Shown here: positions 15,983 to 24,968 of the stretch, piece after piece
How the letters are laid out: each line of letters begins with the position of its first letter
Position numbering within the stretch: the stretch's first letter is position 1
Origin: DAISJM01 sp036821485
GTDB lineage: Bacteria > Verrucomicrobiota > Kiritimatiellia > CAIQIC01 > JAGNIJ01
Reading direction: 5' to 3'
Length of the DNA: 64,000 nt
Assembly: GCA_036821485.1 (NCBI GenBank)
Contig: DAISJM010000001.1
Span: 62,001 to 126,000 of the forward strand
Made by a program: the position numbers and the translations under genes
The notes under the pieces: model-generated
Told to the model about the DNA's origin: nothing
Seen by the model: the letters and a program-made list of their open reading frames with translations, nothing else
Databases searched by the model: none

Positions 15983-17176
15983 GTGAAAAATAAGTTCTAC
16001 GAACTGGCAAAGAAGAATGAAAAGGCCCTGGTCCAGTTCATGGCCGACATTGTATCGATTCCCTCACTGAGCAGCCAGGAAGGCGCCGTCGTCAAACGCA
16101 TGGCCGATGAGATGAAGAAGCTCGGCTACGACGAAGTGACGATCGACGGCATGGGGAACCTGATCGGCCGCATCGGCAACGGCCCCATCAAGATTGCGTT
16201 CGACGGGCACTGCGACACGGTCGACGTGGGCAACGCCTCGCTGTGGAAGAAGAAACCCTATCCGGCCACGATTGAGAACGGGATTCTCTACGGGCGCGGC
16301 GCGAGCGATCAGAAGGGCGGCGTGGCGTCGTCGATTTACTGCGCGCCGCTGCTCAAGGAGGCCGGCCTGCCGAAGAACGTGTCCGTCTACGTTGTCGCTT
16401 CGGTGCAAGAGGAAGACTGCGACGGCCTTTGCTGGCAGTACATCGTCAAGGAACACAAGCTGAAGCCCGACGTGGTGTGTTTGACCGAGCCGACCAGTCT
16501 CCGGATCTATCGCGGGCATCGCGGCCGCATGGAGATCGAGGTTGCGACGTCTGGCATCTCGTGCCACGGCTCTGCGCCCGAGCGCGGCGTGAACGCGGTC
16601 TATAAGATGGCGCCGATCATCAAGGATATCGAACAGCTCAACGAACGGCTTCAGCCGCGCGCGCCGCTGGGGAAGGGGACGGTCACGATCAGTCACATCC
16701 GTTCCACGTCGCCCAGCCTTTGCGCGGTCGCCGATGGGTGTACCATTCATCTCGATCGCCGGCTCACCGTTGGCGAAACGGAAGAGACCTCGGTGAAGGA
16801 GTTGTACGATCTGCCGTCCGTCAAGGCGGCGGGCGCAAAGGTCACCGTGCTGGATTACGCAGTACCCAGTTGGAAAGGGCTGACGTACCCGACGAAGAAA
16901 TACTATCCGACGTGGGAGTTCCCCGAATCGTCACCGCACGTGCAAAAGGCGATTGCCGGTTACGAGGCGACGTTCGGACAGAAGCCGGAGGTCGGCCACT
17001 GGACCTTCAGCACCAACGGCATCGCGACCGCGGGGATGTTCGGCATTCCGTCGCTGGGCTTCGGCCCGGGTCATGAGAAGTTCGCGCATTTTCCGGACGA
17101 GCAGATCGAAATTGAGCATCTCGTTCGAGCTGCGGCATTCTACGCGGGCTTTGTTTCCGCGTTCGGCGAGCGCTGA
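15983..17176 (+). CDS. ygeY: YgeY-type M20 metallohydrolase
   Basis: A 397-residue M20-family hydrolase of the YgeY (selenium-metabolism-linked) subgroup. The metal-binding residues are visible in FDGHCDTVDVGN, the GRGASDQKGG Asp, the VQEEDCDG Glu pair and the C-terminal GFGPGHEKFAHFPDE His. YgeY is a regular member of anaerobic uric-acid and purine degradation clusters with YgeW, where it is thought to hydrolyse an amide-bond intermediate. The start is GTG at 15983, with AGGAGG 5 bp upstream. Pairing with the PLP enzyme immediately upstream suggests hydrolysis followed by elimination or deamination of the released amino acid. Confidence 0.9.
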   Translation: MKNKFYELAKKNEKALVQFMADIVSIPSLSSQEGAVVKRMADEMKKLGYDEVTIDGMGNLIGRIGNGPIKIAFDGHCDTVDVGNASLWKKKPYPATIENGILYGRGASDQKGGVASSIYCAPLLKEAGLPKNVSVYVVASVQEEDCDGLCWQYIVKEHKLKPDVVCLTEPTSLRIYRGHRGRMEIEVATSGISCHGSAPERGVNAVYKMAPIIKDIEQLNERLQPRAPLGKGTVTISHIRSTSPSLCAVADGCTIHLDRRLTVGETEETSVKELYDLPSVKAAGAKVTVLDYAVPSWKGLTYPTKKYYPTWEFPESSPHVQKAIAGYEATFGQKPEVGHWTFSTNGIATAGMFGIPSLGFGPGHEKFAHFPDEQIEIEHLVRAAAFYAGFVSAFGER

Positions 17177-17189
17177 TGCCCGTTTCCGT

Positions 17190-17217
17190 TTGACTTTGGA
17201 ATGCCGCTGACTATACG
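17190..17217 (+). promoter_or_regulatory. Candidate sigma70 promoter, nearly leaderless
   Basis: TTGACT at 17190-17195, a 16-bp spacer and TATACG at 17212-17217. The next ATG at 17227 is only 10 bp after the -10 hexamer, so a transcript from here would start at or just before the start codon. A second in-frame ATG at 17242 is the alternative start. Confidence 0.45.
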
Positions 17218-17226
17218 GGGACGTCC

Positions 17227-18570
17227 ATGATTAATTCATGGATGGGGGTATGGCGGTCGCTGCGGCAGCGCGTAAGAGCTGCCTCCCAATATCCTCTTTT
17301 CTCGGCCGTGGTCTCTTTCCTCATTCTTGGCGGGTGGATCGTCCGTTCCATGGTGGGCGTGGCGTCGATCCGCTGGATGTTGGTCTACGATGTCACGGAT
17401 GTGCAGACGCTGCGGCAGTACCTGCATTTCATCACGAATCTTCGCATTCCGATTCCTCCGGTCATCGCCACGTTGGAGATTCTCGATTACTGGCTTTGCG
17501 GCCGGTCGCTGATCATGACGGTCTGGATGTATCGGGCCGCGTTGGTGCTCGTGTATGTGCTGGCCTTGGTGCACGCGCGCCGATCGGTATGGCGGCTGCT
17601 GGCGGCCTTCGGCCTTTCGGTAGAGTTCATCTGGGCCACGAGCGTCATTCATCCCTACAACCCGCCGACGTACGACATCTGGTTTCCACTATTTCTGTGG
17701 TTGTTCGTGTTGCTGTTGGATCAGGCCCGCGGGGTGGATGGGCGGCGGGGCCTGATCTACAGTTGTTGGGCCGGATTCTTCCTGTCGATGGCGGAGTTGA
17801 CCCGGCCGTACATGGTTTTGCTCCTGCCCGTGTTTCTGGTGGCAGGCATTGTGTCGCTGAGATCGTGGTGGAAGAGCCGGCTGCCTGTGTTCCTTCTGCC
17901 GCTGCTGATCTTTTCCGGCGCGTGGCATGTGCATCAATACGTCAAATTCGATGAGATCGTGTGGACGAATCACAACGGATTCAACATTCACCGCGCCTGG
18001 CAGATGGTCCCTGATCCGCCGAAGGTTCCCGAGCCGCATAACTGGCCCGTTGCGTTCGGCCGCTGGCGAAACCTGAATACGCCGGAGCATACCGAGAACA
18101 ACCACCGAATGAGAGCGGCGGTGGCGGCGTACATCGTGGCTCATCCTGTCAGGAGTGCTTATCATATCATGGATAAGCTTGCCGTTTTCCTGCATCCGCA
18201 GACGCACATGCGGCTGCACGACGCTGCAGAGAGGCATCCGATGTTATGGACCTATCGGCTGATCTTTCATCTGGCGATGATCTTCTGGGCGGTTCAACTG
18301 GCGATGCTGGTCTTCTACGGCCTGAAGTTCCGGCGTCGTTGTCTGGACCTGCTGGCCGAACCGGACAACATGCTGATCCTCATCATCCTGATGGTGTCCC
18401 TTGTCATCGCCATTGGCGAGGCGGGCGAGGAGGCGCGATTCCTGCTCTCGCTCCTGCCGTTTTTTGCTGCATTGCCTGTGGCGCGAATACCGAAGCCCCG
18501 GATTGATTCGATCCCCGGAATGGGGGACAATTCGCGGCGGATGTCACACAACGAGGAGGCCATGCCATGA
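17227..18570 (+). CDS. Integral membrane protein, GT-C glycosyltransferase-like
   Basis: A 447-residue protein with about eight to ten hydrophobic segments. A long periplasmic-type loop (about residues 245-310) starts at WHVHQYVKFDEIVWTNH and is rich in His, Trp and Pro. The general layout resembles PMT/ArnT-like or dolichyl-phosphate-sugar-dependent mannosyltransferases, but no diagnostic motif allows a firm assignment. It overlaps the next secreted-protein gene by 4 bp (ATGA at 18567-18570), so the two are probably made together. Confidence 0.6.
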   Translation: MINSWMGVWRSLRQRVRAASQYPLFSAVVSFLILGGWIVRSMVGVASIRWMLVYDVTDVQTLRQYLHFITNLRIPIPPVIATLEILDYWLCGRSLIMTVWMYRAALVLVYVLALVHARRSVWRLLAAFGLSVEFIWATSVIHPYNPPTYDIWFPLFLWLFVLLLDQARGVDGRRGLIYSCWAGFFLSMAELTRPYMVLLLPVFLVAGIVSLRSWWKSRLPVFLLPLLIFSGAWHVHQYVKFDEIVWTNHNGFNIHRAWQMVPDPPKVPEPHNWPVAFGRWRNLNTPEHTENNHRMRAAVAAYIVAHPVRSAYHIMDKLAVFLHPQTHMRLHDAAERHPMLWTYRLIFHLAMIFWAVQLAMLVFYGLKFRRRCLDLLAEPDNMLILIILMVSLVIAIGEAGEEARFLLSLLPFFAALPVARIPKPRIDSIPGMGDNSRRMSHNEEAMP

Positions 18571-19349
18571 AGTCGCGTAACCTGTTGATTCTGATCGTCA
18601 TGATGACTGCCGTGCTCAGTTCCATGGTGTGGGCTCAGCAGGAGGAACCCCGCTGTGTCATCGTCAGCGACAAGGCGGCGGTCGAGGCGTTTCGTTCACC
18701 GGACAATCCGGTGGATGCGGACTACATTGTGATCGAGGCGGGTCTCGCCGAGCTGGGCTCGGAGGCCGCGCAAGTTCTTCGCGACTGGGTGAAGAGCGGC
18801 AAGGGCGCGCTGTTGGATGGCGGCAAAGCGGCTGTGTTGTTCGACGAACCGGTCGGTTACCAGGCGCTTTACCGCGACCCGTTATCACCCGGTGCGCTGG
18901 CGCGACTCGTTGCGGCGACCGGCGTGCAGCATCCTCTGCTGACGTCGGTTCAGACCGTGCTGTGGTCGGCGCCGCCGATCGCGCGCTTCCAGAAGAATCT
19001 CTCTGACATCAACGCCACATCGATTCTGCGGACCGAGTACGGCGATGACGTGGTCGTGGCCATTGACTACGGCGCGGGGCGGGTGGTGATGGTGGACAGC
19101 GTGGCGCGGTTGCCGCGCCGGGCGCAGGCCTCCGCAATGAAGATGGGCTATGACAGCTACCGCTTCGTGGTGAATCTTGAGCTCTGGTTGGCCGGCCGCG
19201 AAGTGCCCGCGGAACTCCCTCTGCAGGAACCCGCCGCGGTCCCCGCTATGCCTGCGGAACCTGTCGTGGCAGCGCCAGCGGCGGAAGAGGCACCGGCTGA
19301 GATCGCACCTCCAGCCGAACCGGCAGCCGAAGAACCCGCTTCTCCGTAG
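18567..19349 (+). CDS. Secreted or periplasmic protein with Pro/Ala/Glu-rich tail
   Basis: A 260-residue protein with a clear signal peptide (about residues 1-23, ending SSMVWAQ). A globular domain of about 190 residues follows, with a pattern of strands and helices resembling a glutamine-amidotransferase-like or DUF4159/DUF4350-like flavodoxin fold (VIVSDKAAVEAF, then VLRDWVKSGKGALLDGG). No catalytic residues are obvious. The last 60 residues are a low-complexity Pro-Ala-Glu linker that may span the cell wall or periplasm. It is translationally coupled to the preceding membrane protein. Confidence 0.65.
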   Translation: MKSRNLLILIVMMTAVLSSMVWAQQEEPRCVIVSDKAAVEAFRSPDNPVDADYIVIEAGLAELGSEAAQVLRDWVKSGKGALLDGGKAAVLFDEPVGYQALYRDPLSPGALARLVAATGVQHPLLTSVQTVLWSAPPIARFQKNLSDINATSILRTEYGDDVVVAIDYGAGRVVMVDSVARLPRRAQASAMKMGYDSYRFVVNLELWLAGREVPAELPLQEPAAVPAMPAEPVVAAPAAEEAPAEIAPPAEPAAEEPASP

Positions 19350-19395
19350 AAGAGCTGCACGTAGGTCGCTCAGGAGGGACGGAGCGGATCCATCC

Positions 19396-19932
19396 CTAGG
19401 TCAGATCCTTCTGTGTGACGTCGATCCAGCGCAGGAGACGGGTGCGAAGCTGTTCGTCTACATCAAGGGCAGCGAGCCTCTTCCTCAAGGTTGTTCCGCG
19501 AATCAATCCCTCTCCAAGAAGCGTTCGGACGAAATCCCGATCCTTTTCTCGGTAGGCAACCAGCTTGCTTGCCGCAAGGTCGTGTGCCTCGATGCATAAA
19601 CCCGTCTTGCCCCGTGTCCCTATCTCGTCCATGACGGGGATCACTCGAGATTGCCAGCCAGAAGGAAGGGAAGCCGCGGCCAGAGAGACTCCATGCACGT
19701 AAAACCCGAAGGATTCATAGAATGAAGAGAGCTCGCCCAAGGAGCCGTCGACTTCATCCACCTTTTCAGGGTGGTTCTTGGGCTGAATATCAACTTCAAC
19801 AGAAGCGCAGATACTTTTGGGTGCGTCAGGATACTCCCCCAAGATCGCCTGGGAACCAAAGACCCACACCTCGGTATCGCCAGCGACCTCACAAGCAGCT
19901 CTGATCGCATGTTCGAGCTGGTCCCGCGTCAT
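19396..19932 (-). CDS. Nucleotidyltransferase-fold protein (DUF6036/AbiEii-like), likely toxin of a TA-like pair
   Basis: A 178-residue protein. The N-terminal WVFGSQAILGEY (about residues 23-34) and the acidic VEVDIQPKN (45-53) fit the G-S and D-x-D signatures of minimal nucleotidyltransferases. The C-terminal part has AHDLAASKLVAYREKDRDFV, typical of the DUF6036 family where a Lys lies in a helix. It overlaps by 4 bp (ATGA) with the upstream winged-helix gene, the arrangement of AbiE-like toxin-antitoxin systems. Toxicity is inferred from family and context only. Confidence 0.75.
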   Translation of the reverse strand: MTRDQLEHAIRAACEVAGDTEVWVFGSQAILGEYPDAPKSICASVEVDIQPKNHPEKVDEVDGSLGELSSFYESFGFYVHGVSLAAASLPSGWQSRVIPVMDEIGTRGKTGLCIEAHDLAASKLVAYREKDRDFVRTLLGEGLIRGTTLRKRLAALDVDEQLRTRLLRWIDVTQKDLT

Positions 19933-20870
19933 GTCCTATTCCTCCGCTGAAGATCCTGCAAACGCGCCCGTTCTGCATTGCTCAGAACAGCCAAAAATGG
20001 ACTGCTTTGCCGCAGGCGGCAAGCTCGAGGTGTGGATGACTCCATAAAACGCAGCAGTCGGCGACGAGGATATAGTTCCAGAATCTTCCGCCATTCGCTC
20101 AGATCGCGCTGGGCCGTTCCCTGGTCGTTCTTGAGCAATCGATCGAGATAAGCACGAGCGCGACGAATAAGGGATGGGTCATCCTCAATTGCGGAGACGA
20201 GGGCCTTGGACCATGCGGATGAGCGCTCATCGAGATCTCGATGAGAGTTCGGCTTCCACGAGGCTGCCCTCGCCGGGGGTGTGACGGGCGGAACACCTGC
20301 AAGCAACAGGAGGGTCTGGGGATTCAGGTCCGGCAGGTCGGCGCGCGTGTATCCGCTGACTTCAATGGTGACATCAAACTTCTGCTCGATTCCTGCGAAG
20401 CGCCGTCGGGCGTCTGACGTCGTTGCTGATGTGTGTGCGCTTTCGCCCAGAATTCCAATCTCCAATGGGTCGCCAAGCTGCAGGGGGAGATTGCGAATCC
20501 AGACGGACTGCGGCGACGGAGACAGTTGTTGTGATTCCTGCCGTAGCGCGTCCATCAGTTCCTCGTATCGCTGCCGCTCTGCACGGAACAGGCTTGTTGT
20601 GATCTTCATCAATGGCTCTGACTCACGAAGAGCGTATTGCTGCTTGCGTCCGCCGCCGACCAATTCCACGAATCCTGAGTCGACGAGTCGCTCCAGCGCT
20701 TTGCGAGCGCCCATAACGGACAATCCGGCCCTCTCCGCGATGTCAGGCGCGGAAAGCGAACCCTCGACCTCGTCGGTCAGGACCCGGAGCAATCTCACAT
20801 TGGCTTCGGTTCCCAAGATCTCGTTGAGGGGGTTACGCAAGACGCTTTGAGCAGACGAGATTGGCCTCAT
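19929..20870 (-). CDS. Winged-helix transcriptional regulator, likely antitoxin
   Basis: A 313-residue protein. Residues about 15-85 form a winged helix-turn-helix (VRLLRVLTDEVEG, then DIAERAGLSVMGARKALERLVDSGFVE). The middle section, about 120-200, has a beta-alpha pattern with IGILGESAHTSATT that resembles a degenerate nucleotidyltransferase domain, as in other HTH/nucleotidyltransferase partner proteins. The pair probably represses its own promoter through the palindrome at 20908-20921. An AAAGGAAA ribosome binding site precedes the ATG at 20870. Confidence 0.75.
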   Translation of the reverse strand: MRPISSAQSVLRNPLNEILGTEANVRLLRVLTDEVEGSLSAPDIAERAGLSVMGARKALERLVDSGFVELVGGGRKQQYALRESEPLMKITTSLFRAERQRYEELMDALRQESQQLSPSPQSVWIRNLPLQLGDPLEIGILGESAHTSATTSDARRRFAGIEQKFDVTIEVSGYTRADLPDLNPQTLLLLAGVPPVTPPARAASWKPNSHRDLDERSSAWSKALVSAIEDDPSLIRRARAYLDRLLKNDQGTAQRDLSEWRKILELYPRRRLLRFMESSTPRACRLRQSSPFLAVLSNAERARLQDLQRRNRT

Positions 20871-20903
20871 GGTTCAGTTTCCTTTCAAACACTGTAACGT
20901 CTA

Positions 20904-20931
20904 TATATACACTATAGTGTAGAAAAGTAAA
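20904..20931 (-). promoter_or_regulatory. Promoter with palindromic operator for the TA-like pair
   Basis: Read on the minus strand, TTTACT (20926-20931) and TATATA (20904-20909) are separated by 16 bp. A perfect 14-bp palindrome, TACACTATAGTGTA at 20908-20921, lies inside the spacer and touches the -10 box, so a bound dimer would block polymerase. The surrounding 45 bp are far more AT rich than the rest of the window. Confidence 0.6.
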
Positions 20932-20949
20932 CTATAATATATCTTGCCA

Positions 20950-21008
20950 GGACGGTTCGGCGAACCGTCCCTACCAACGACGAAGAGAACCGCTCGCAGA
21001 GCGGTTCT
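20950..21008. repeat. Two hairpins and CCCTACCAACGACGAAGAG repeat
   Basis: A 10-bp stem at 20950-20970 (GGACGGTTCG arm) and a 10-bp stem with GCA loop at 20986-21008 (AGAACCGCTC arm) flank the phrase CCGTCCCTACCAACGACGAAGAG, which also occurs near 7685. This is the gap between the TA-like pair and the second Mo hydroxylase operon end. It may serve as a terminator, although no T-run follows. Confidence 0.6.
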
Positions 21009-21045
21009 CACACTCTCGGACGAGAGACGCGGAATGGTCTGTAGC

Positions 21046-23487
21046 CTATGACTTCGCCTTCTTCTGCTTTCCGGGCGAGGTCTTGAATTCGTAGGCTTCG
21101 GGTTTCCCGAGGAAGCAGAGGCCGATGTAGTGGCCTTTCACATCGTCGTACGGGATGTGATTGAGCTCGAGCGCGATCTTCTCCGCGGTCAGCGGCATGC
21201 TCTTGATGCGGATCCCCAGCGCGTCTTCGATCGCGTTGGCGATGACCGGTGCGGCCGGGATCATGGTGTGCTCGCCGACGCCGCGCGCGCCGAACGGGCC
21301 ATCGGGCTGCGCCACTTCGACAATGATCGGCACAATCTCGTCGGGAATATCCAGTGCTGTCGGAATTTTGTAATCCGTAAAATTCGGGTTCAGCAGCTTG
21401 CCTTTGTGGTCATACCGGATGTCTTCGTAGAGCGCTGTCGCGAGGCCCTGCACCACGCCGCCGGTGACCTGGCCTTTCACGAGGTCGGGGTTGATCGCTT
21501 TGCCGACGTCGGCTGCCAGCACCGCCTTCAGCACATGAATCTTGCCGGTCTTTCGGTCGATCTCCACTTTCACCGCCGAGGCGCCGACCGTGTAATGAAC
21601 GTTCGGGTGTCCGCCCTGGCTGGTTTCCGGATCGCCTGTCGCCGAGGTGAATTCGGGCATGAACATGCCACTGCCGAGGATGGGCCCGCCGATGAAGTTC
21701 CCGCGCTTCGTCTGGATGCCGCTGATGACCATGTCCTTCAGCGCCATGGCGAAGTCGGGCTTCGTCCGGCACTTGATGGTCTCCTTTTCCAGGTAGAGGT
21801 CGGCGACGGCGAACCCGAGCGCGCGGTGTACCGTGTCGAAGATCTTCGCCTTTGCGTCAAGCGCCGCGGCCTTTACCGCGTTGCCGCAGCCCCACGTGAC
21901 GTGCGAGCCGACGGTCTGCCATTCGTACGCGTTGCGGTCCGTGTCCGGCAACTCGACGCGGATATGTTCAACGGGAACAGTGAGCACCTCGGCCGCGACC
22001 TGCGCCATGACGGTAAGGAAGCCCTGCCCGATTTCCATGCCGGAGACGGTCAGGTTCAAGCTGCCATCTTCGTTGAACTTGATGAACGCCGCCGATGCGG
22101 CGTTCGGCGGCATCGCGGGCGCCTTCCAGAAGCAGGCGAAGCCCTTGCCGATGGCTTTGTTCGGGTCCTTCGACACTTCCTTCTTGCCCCAATCGATTTC
22201 CCTCGCAACCTTGTCGATGGCCTCGACAAGTCCGCTGGGATTCATCTCCGCGCCGTACGGCAGCGTGTCGCCGCCGCAAATGGCGTTCTTGCGCCGGAAT
22301 TCGACGGGGTCCATGCCAATCATCTTGGCGATGCGGTTCATATGCGACTCGAGGCCGAACATGAACTCCGAATAGCCGAAGCCGCGGTAAGGGCCGCCCG
22401 GCGGCAGGTTGGTATAGACGCACACAGAATCGATTTTCACATTCGGCACGCGGTAGGGTCCGGTCGCGGAGAGGCCGACCGCGTTCACGACGTTCGCGCC
22501 GTACTCCACGTAGCCGCCGGCATCCCAGTGCAGGGTGTGTTCGATTGCGGTGATCGTGCCGTCCTTCTTCACGCCCAGCTTGATGCGGGCGATCACGCCC
22601 TGCCGCTGGTAGGTGTTGTAGAACTCCTGCGCGCGCGACCAGCGGACCTTGACCGGGTGGCCTTTGACCATCATGGCGAGGGCGGCGCCGAGGATTTCCA
22701 TCGACACGCCTGCCTTGCCGCCGAATCCGCCGCCGACGTAGGGCGTGACCACGCGGACGTCCTTGTGCTTCAAGCCGAGCGGAGCGAGGGCCTCGGCGAA
22801 CACGTGGCGCTGCGTGTAGGGCGATTGCGAGGCGGACCACAACGTGAGGCGGCCGGAGAGGTCGTAGAGGCCGACGATCACGTGCGGCTCGATCGCGCAG
22901 TGCGCGTAGCGCGGCACGGTGTAGGTGTCTTCGAGGATGGTGTCCGCTTCCTTGAATCCCTTTTCCATGTCGCCCTTGCGCGTCTTGCGCCAGTGGGCGA
23001 TGTTGGTCCCGGCCTGCGGGAAGAACCACGCGCAGTGGTTGTACTTCTCGAGGTCCGGGTGGACGAGGGTGGCCTTCTCTTTCAGCGCGCCTTCCAGGTC
23101 GAGGACGTACGGCAGCTCCTCGTATTCTACGTGCACGAGCTTGGCCGCGAGCTTGGCTGTTTGCGCGTCGCGCGCGATGACGGCCGCGACCTGTTCGCCG
23201 ACGAAGCGAACCCGATCGCGGGCGAAGATCCAGCGGTCCTGCATGTAGAGGCCGAAGCGGTAGGGGAAGTCGTCGCCGGTGACGACCTTGACCACGCCGG
23301 GAATCTTCTCGGCTTCTGCCGTGTCGATGTTCTTGATCCGTGCGTGGGCGAACGGGCTCTCGATGATTTCGGCATGCAGGAGGTTGGGGCCGAAATCCAT
23401 GTCGTCCACGTACACCGCCGCGCCGCTGACCTTGTCCAGGCCATCGATGCGGACCGAGGGTTGTCCAACGTGTTTGAGTTCGCTCAT
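21046..23487 (-). CDS. Molybdenum hydroxylase molybdopterin-binding subunit, copy 2
   Basis: An 813-residue catalytic large subunit of the xanthine dehydrogenase superfamily. The Mo-cofactor motif GGGFGGKAG, the GMEIGQGFLT loop and the C-terminal GARGVGEHT with the catalytic Glu (E739) are complete, so the active centre is canonical. It is the last gene of the ten-gene minus-strand operon and overlaps the 2Fe-2S subunit gene by 4 bp. Association with an oxamate-carbamoyltransferase gene set suggests an N-heterocycle substrate such as a purine, pyrimidine or hydantoin-like ring. The sequence alone does not tell which. Confidence 0.93.
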   Translation of the reverse strand: MSELKHVGQPSVRIDGLDKVSGAAVYVDDMDFGPNLLHAEIIESPFAHARIKNIDTAEAEKIPGVVKVVTGDDFPYRFGLYMQDRWIFARDRVRFVGEQVAAVIARDAQTAKLAAKLVHVEYEELPYVLDLEGALKEKATLVHPDLEKYNHCAWFFPQAGTNIAHWRKTRKGDMEKGFKEADTILEDTYTVPRYAHCAIEPHVIVGLYDLSGRLTLWSASQSPYTQRHVFAEALAPLGLKHKDVRVVTPYVGGGFGGKAGVSMEILGAALAMMVKGHPVKVRWSRAQEFYNTYQRQGVIARIKLGVKKDGTITAIEHTLHWDAGGYVEYGANVVNAVGLSATGPYRVPNVKIDSVCVYTNLPPGGPYRGFGYSEFMFGLESHMNRIAKMIGMDPVEFRRKNAICGGDTLPYGAEMNPSGLVEAIDKVAREIDWGKKEVSKDPNKAIGKGFACFWKAPAMPPNAASAAFIKFNEDGSLNLTVSGMEIGQGFLTVMAQVAAEVLTVPVEHIRVELPDTDRNAYEWQTVGSHVTWGCGNAVKAAALDAKAKIFDTVHRALGFAVADLYLEKETIKCRTKPDFAMALKDMVISGIQTKRGNFIGGPILGSGMFMPEFTSATGDPETSQGGHPNVHYTVGASAVKVEIDRKTGKIHVLKAVLAADVGKAINPDLVKGQVTGGVVQGLATALYEDIRYDHKGKLLNPNFTDYKIPTALDIPDEIVPIIVEVAQPDGPFGARGVGEHTMIPAAPVIANAIEDALGIRIKSMPLTAEKIALELNHIPYDDVKGHYIGLCFLGKPEAYEFKTSPGKQKKAKS

Positions 23488-23957
23488 GACCGCTTCCCTG
23501 CCTTCCTGCTCACTTCGCGAACGGCCTCGATGATGGGTTCATAGCCGGTGCAGCGGCACAGGTTGCCGGAAATCGCTTCCTGGATTTCCTTCTTGTCGGG
23601 GTGGCTATTGTGCCGGAGCAGTTCTGTCGCAGCCAGCACCATCCCCGACGCGCAGAAGCCGCATTGGAAAGCGTTGCGGTCGACGAACGCGTGTTGCAGC
23701 GGCGTCAGGCCGTCACGGCCGAGGCCTTCGACGGTGGTAATCTCATGTCCGTCCGCCTCGATGGCGAGGATGAGACAACTCCGGACGGTTTTCCCGTCGT
23801 AGAGGATTGTGCAGACGCCGCAGTCGCCGCGCTCGCAGCCGATCTTCGGGCTCTTGATGCCGAGCTTCTCGCGCAGGACATCCAGCAGGATGTCGGAGGG
23901 GGAGACATCGATGCTCCGACGTTCACCGTTGAGCGTGATCGATATAGTCTTCTTCAT
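23484..23957 (-). CDS. Molybdenum hydroxylase 2Fe-2S subunit, copy 2
   Basis: A 157-residue electron-transfer subunit with both clusters intact: C41, C46, C49 and C61 for the ferredoxin-type cluster, and C99, C102, C134 and C136 (CGFC and CRCTGY) for the second. It is coupled to the Mo subunit by an ATGA overlap at 23484-23487. An 85-bp gap before it contains short GAAATTGGAAACTGG-type repeat sequence. Confidence 0.94.
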   Translation of the reverse strand: MKKTISITLNGERRSIDVSPSDILLDVLREKLGIKSPKIGCERGDCGVCTILYDGKTVRSCLILAIEADGHEITTVEGLGRDGLTPLQHAFVDRNAFQCGFCASGMVLAATELLRHNSHPDKKEIQEAISGNLCRCTGYEPIIEAVREVSRKAGKRS

Positions 23958-23960
23958 GTG

Positions 23961-24036
23961 TGCTGCCTCGGAGTTGGAAAATCGAAATGTGAAAGTTGCC
24001 GGGAAGAGCCGGAGGTAAGTTTCCAGTTTCCAATTT
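23961..24036. repeat. GAAATTGGAAACTGGAAA-type intergenic repeat
   Basis: Between the FAD and 2Fe-2S subunit genes lie GTTGGAAAATCGAAATGTGAAAG on one side and TTTCCAGTTTCCAATTTC on the other, an imperfect inverted repeat. Closely related wording appears inside the threonine-synthase-like gene at 44362-44390 and before tRNA-Val at 63503-63540. Confidence 0.5.
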
Positions 24037-24042
24037 CAAACG

Positions 24043-24933
24043 TCATATCAGCTCCTTCCCGTACTCGGGGCCGTCGCCCTCGAATCGTGAATCCGCCGCG
24101 CGGAGCGCGCGCTCCAACATGACGCCGAGCATGTGCAACCGGTACTCCTTCGAAGAACGGATGTCGGTGATGGGCGACGCGATTTGTGGCACCATGGCAA
24201 CCGCGGAGGCGACGAGCGCGTCCGTGATCGGCTTCCCCTCGAGCAGCTTCTCGATGGGCGTCGCGCGGATCGGGGTGGGGGCGACCGAACCGAAGGCGAC
24301 GCGGTAGCTCTGCCCGTGGAACAGCATGACCGTGACGCTCGCCTGGGCGAGGTCCTCGCCGCTGTAGCGGCGCAATTTCACGAAGCAGCCCGCATGTTTT
24401 CTCCGGGGCTGCGGTATGGTGATGGCGACCGCGACCTCGCCCTTGTGGAGCGACGTCTTGCGCGGGCCGGTGAACCACTCCGCGATGGGAATCTTCCGCT
24501 TGCCCTTCGGGCCGGCCACGTGAACCGTGGCATCGTAGACCAGCAGGATCGGGCCGCTATCGCAGCATGGGACGGCGGAGCAGATATTGCCGGCCATCGT
24601 CGCGCGATGCCGGATGCCGTTGGAAGCCACCCAGCCGATCATCTCGCGGATCAGCGGGAACTTCTTGCGGACCACGTTCGACTCGGCGATGTCGCTGAAG
24701 GTCGCAAGCGAGCCAATCCGGAGCGCGCCATCCTTGAGCGATACGCCGTCCAGCCCGCGGATGCCCTTGAGGTCGATCACCGCCTCGGGGCGGACGATGT
24801 CCTCCGTCATCAGGCTGATGAGGTCGGTACCGCCCGCGAGCAGGCGACCGCGGTCGCCGTAGCGCGCCAGTGCCCGCGCGGCCTCGGCAACCGATGCGGG
24901 CTTCAGATAATCAAACGCACGAGCAATGGTCAT
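24043..24933 (-). CDS. Molybdenum hydroxylase FAD-binding subunit, copy 2
   Basis: A 296-residue FAD-binding subunit. The flavin motif LLAGGTDLI (about residues 31-39) and ATMAGNICSAVPCCDSGP (about 110-127) are typical, as is a C-terminal CO-dehydrogenase-flavoprotein-like domain. The start at 24933 (MTIARAF) is supported by a GGAAGGGAG ribosome binding site. The longer frame to 25002 would overlap the cyclase gene. It completes the second heterotrimer. Confidence 0.92.
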   Translation of the reverse strand: MTIARAFDYLKPASVAEAARALARYGDRGRLLAGGTDLISLMTEDIVRPEAVIDLKGIRGLDGVSLKDGALRIGSLATFSDIAESNVVRKKFPLIREMIGWVASNGIRHRATMAGNICSAVPCCDSGPILLVYDATVHVAGPKGKRKIPIAEWFTGPRKTSLHKGEVAVAITIPQPRRKHAGCFVKLRRYSGEDLAQASVTVMLFHGQSYRVAFGSVAPTPIRATPIEKLLEGKPITDALVASAVAMVPQIASPITDIRSSKEYRLHMLGVMLERALRAADSRFEGDGPEYGKELI

Positions 24934-24968
24934 GATGCTCCCTTCCGCGTTCCGCTCTCCTGATTCAA

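Noticed and set aside
13878..16010. A 710-codon open frame on the minus strand opposite the PLP enzyme
   Set aside because: It covers the response-regulator partner and the PLP gene, whose motifs are clear. The antisense translation has no family features.
15983..17176. Selenocysteine in the YgeY-type protein or the Mo hydroxylases
   Set aside because: All these frames are closed by normal stops, and no in-frame TGA within a conserved region was found. Family names mentioning selenium reflect genomic context only.
21130..23544. An 804-codon open frame on the plus strand across the second Mo subunit
   Set aside because: It is the antisense shadow of a clear xanthine-dehydrogenase-family gene, caused by high GC and codon bias. 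Its translation is rich in Arg, His, Val and Asp and has no recognisable domain.
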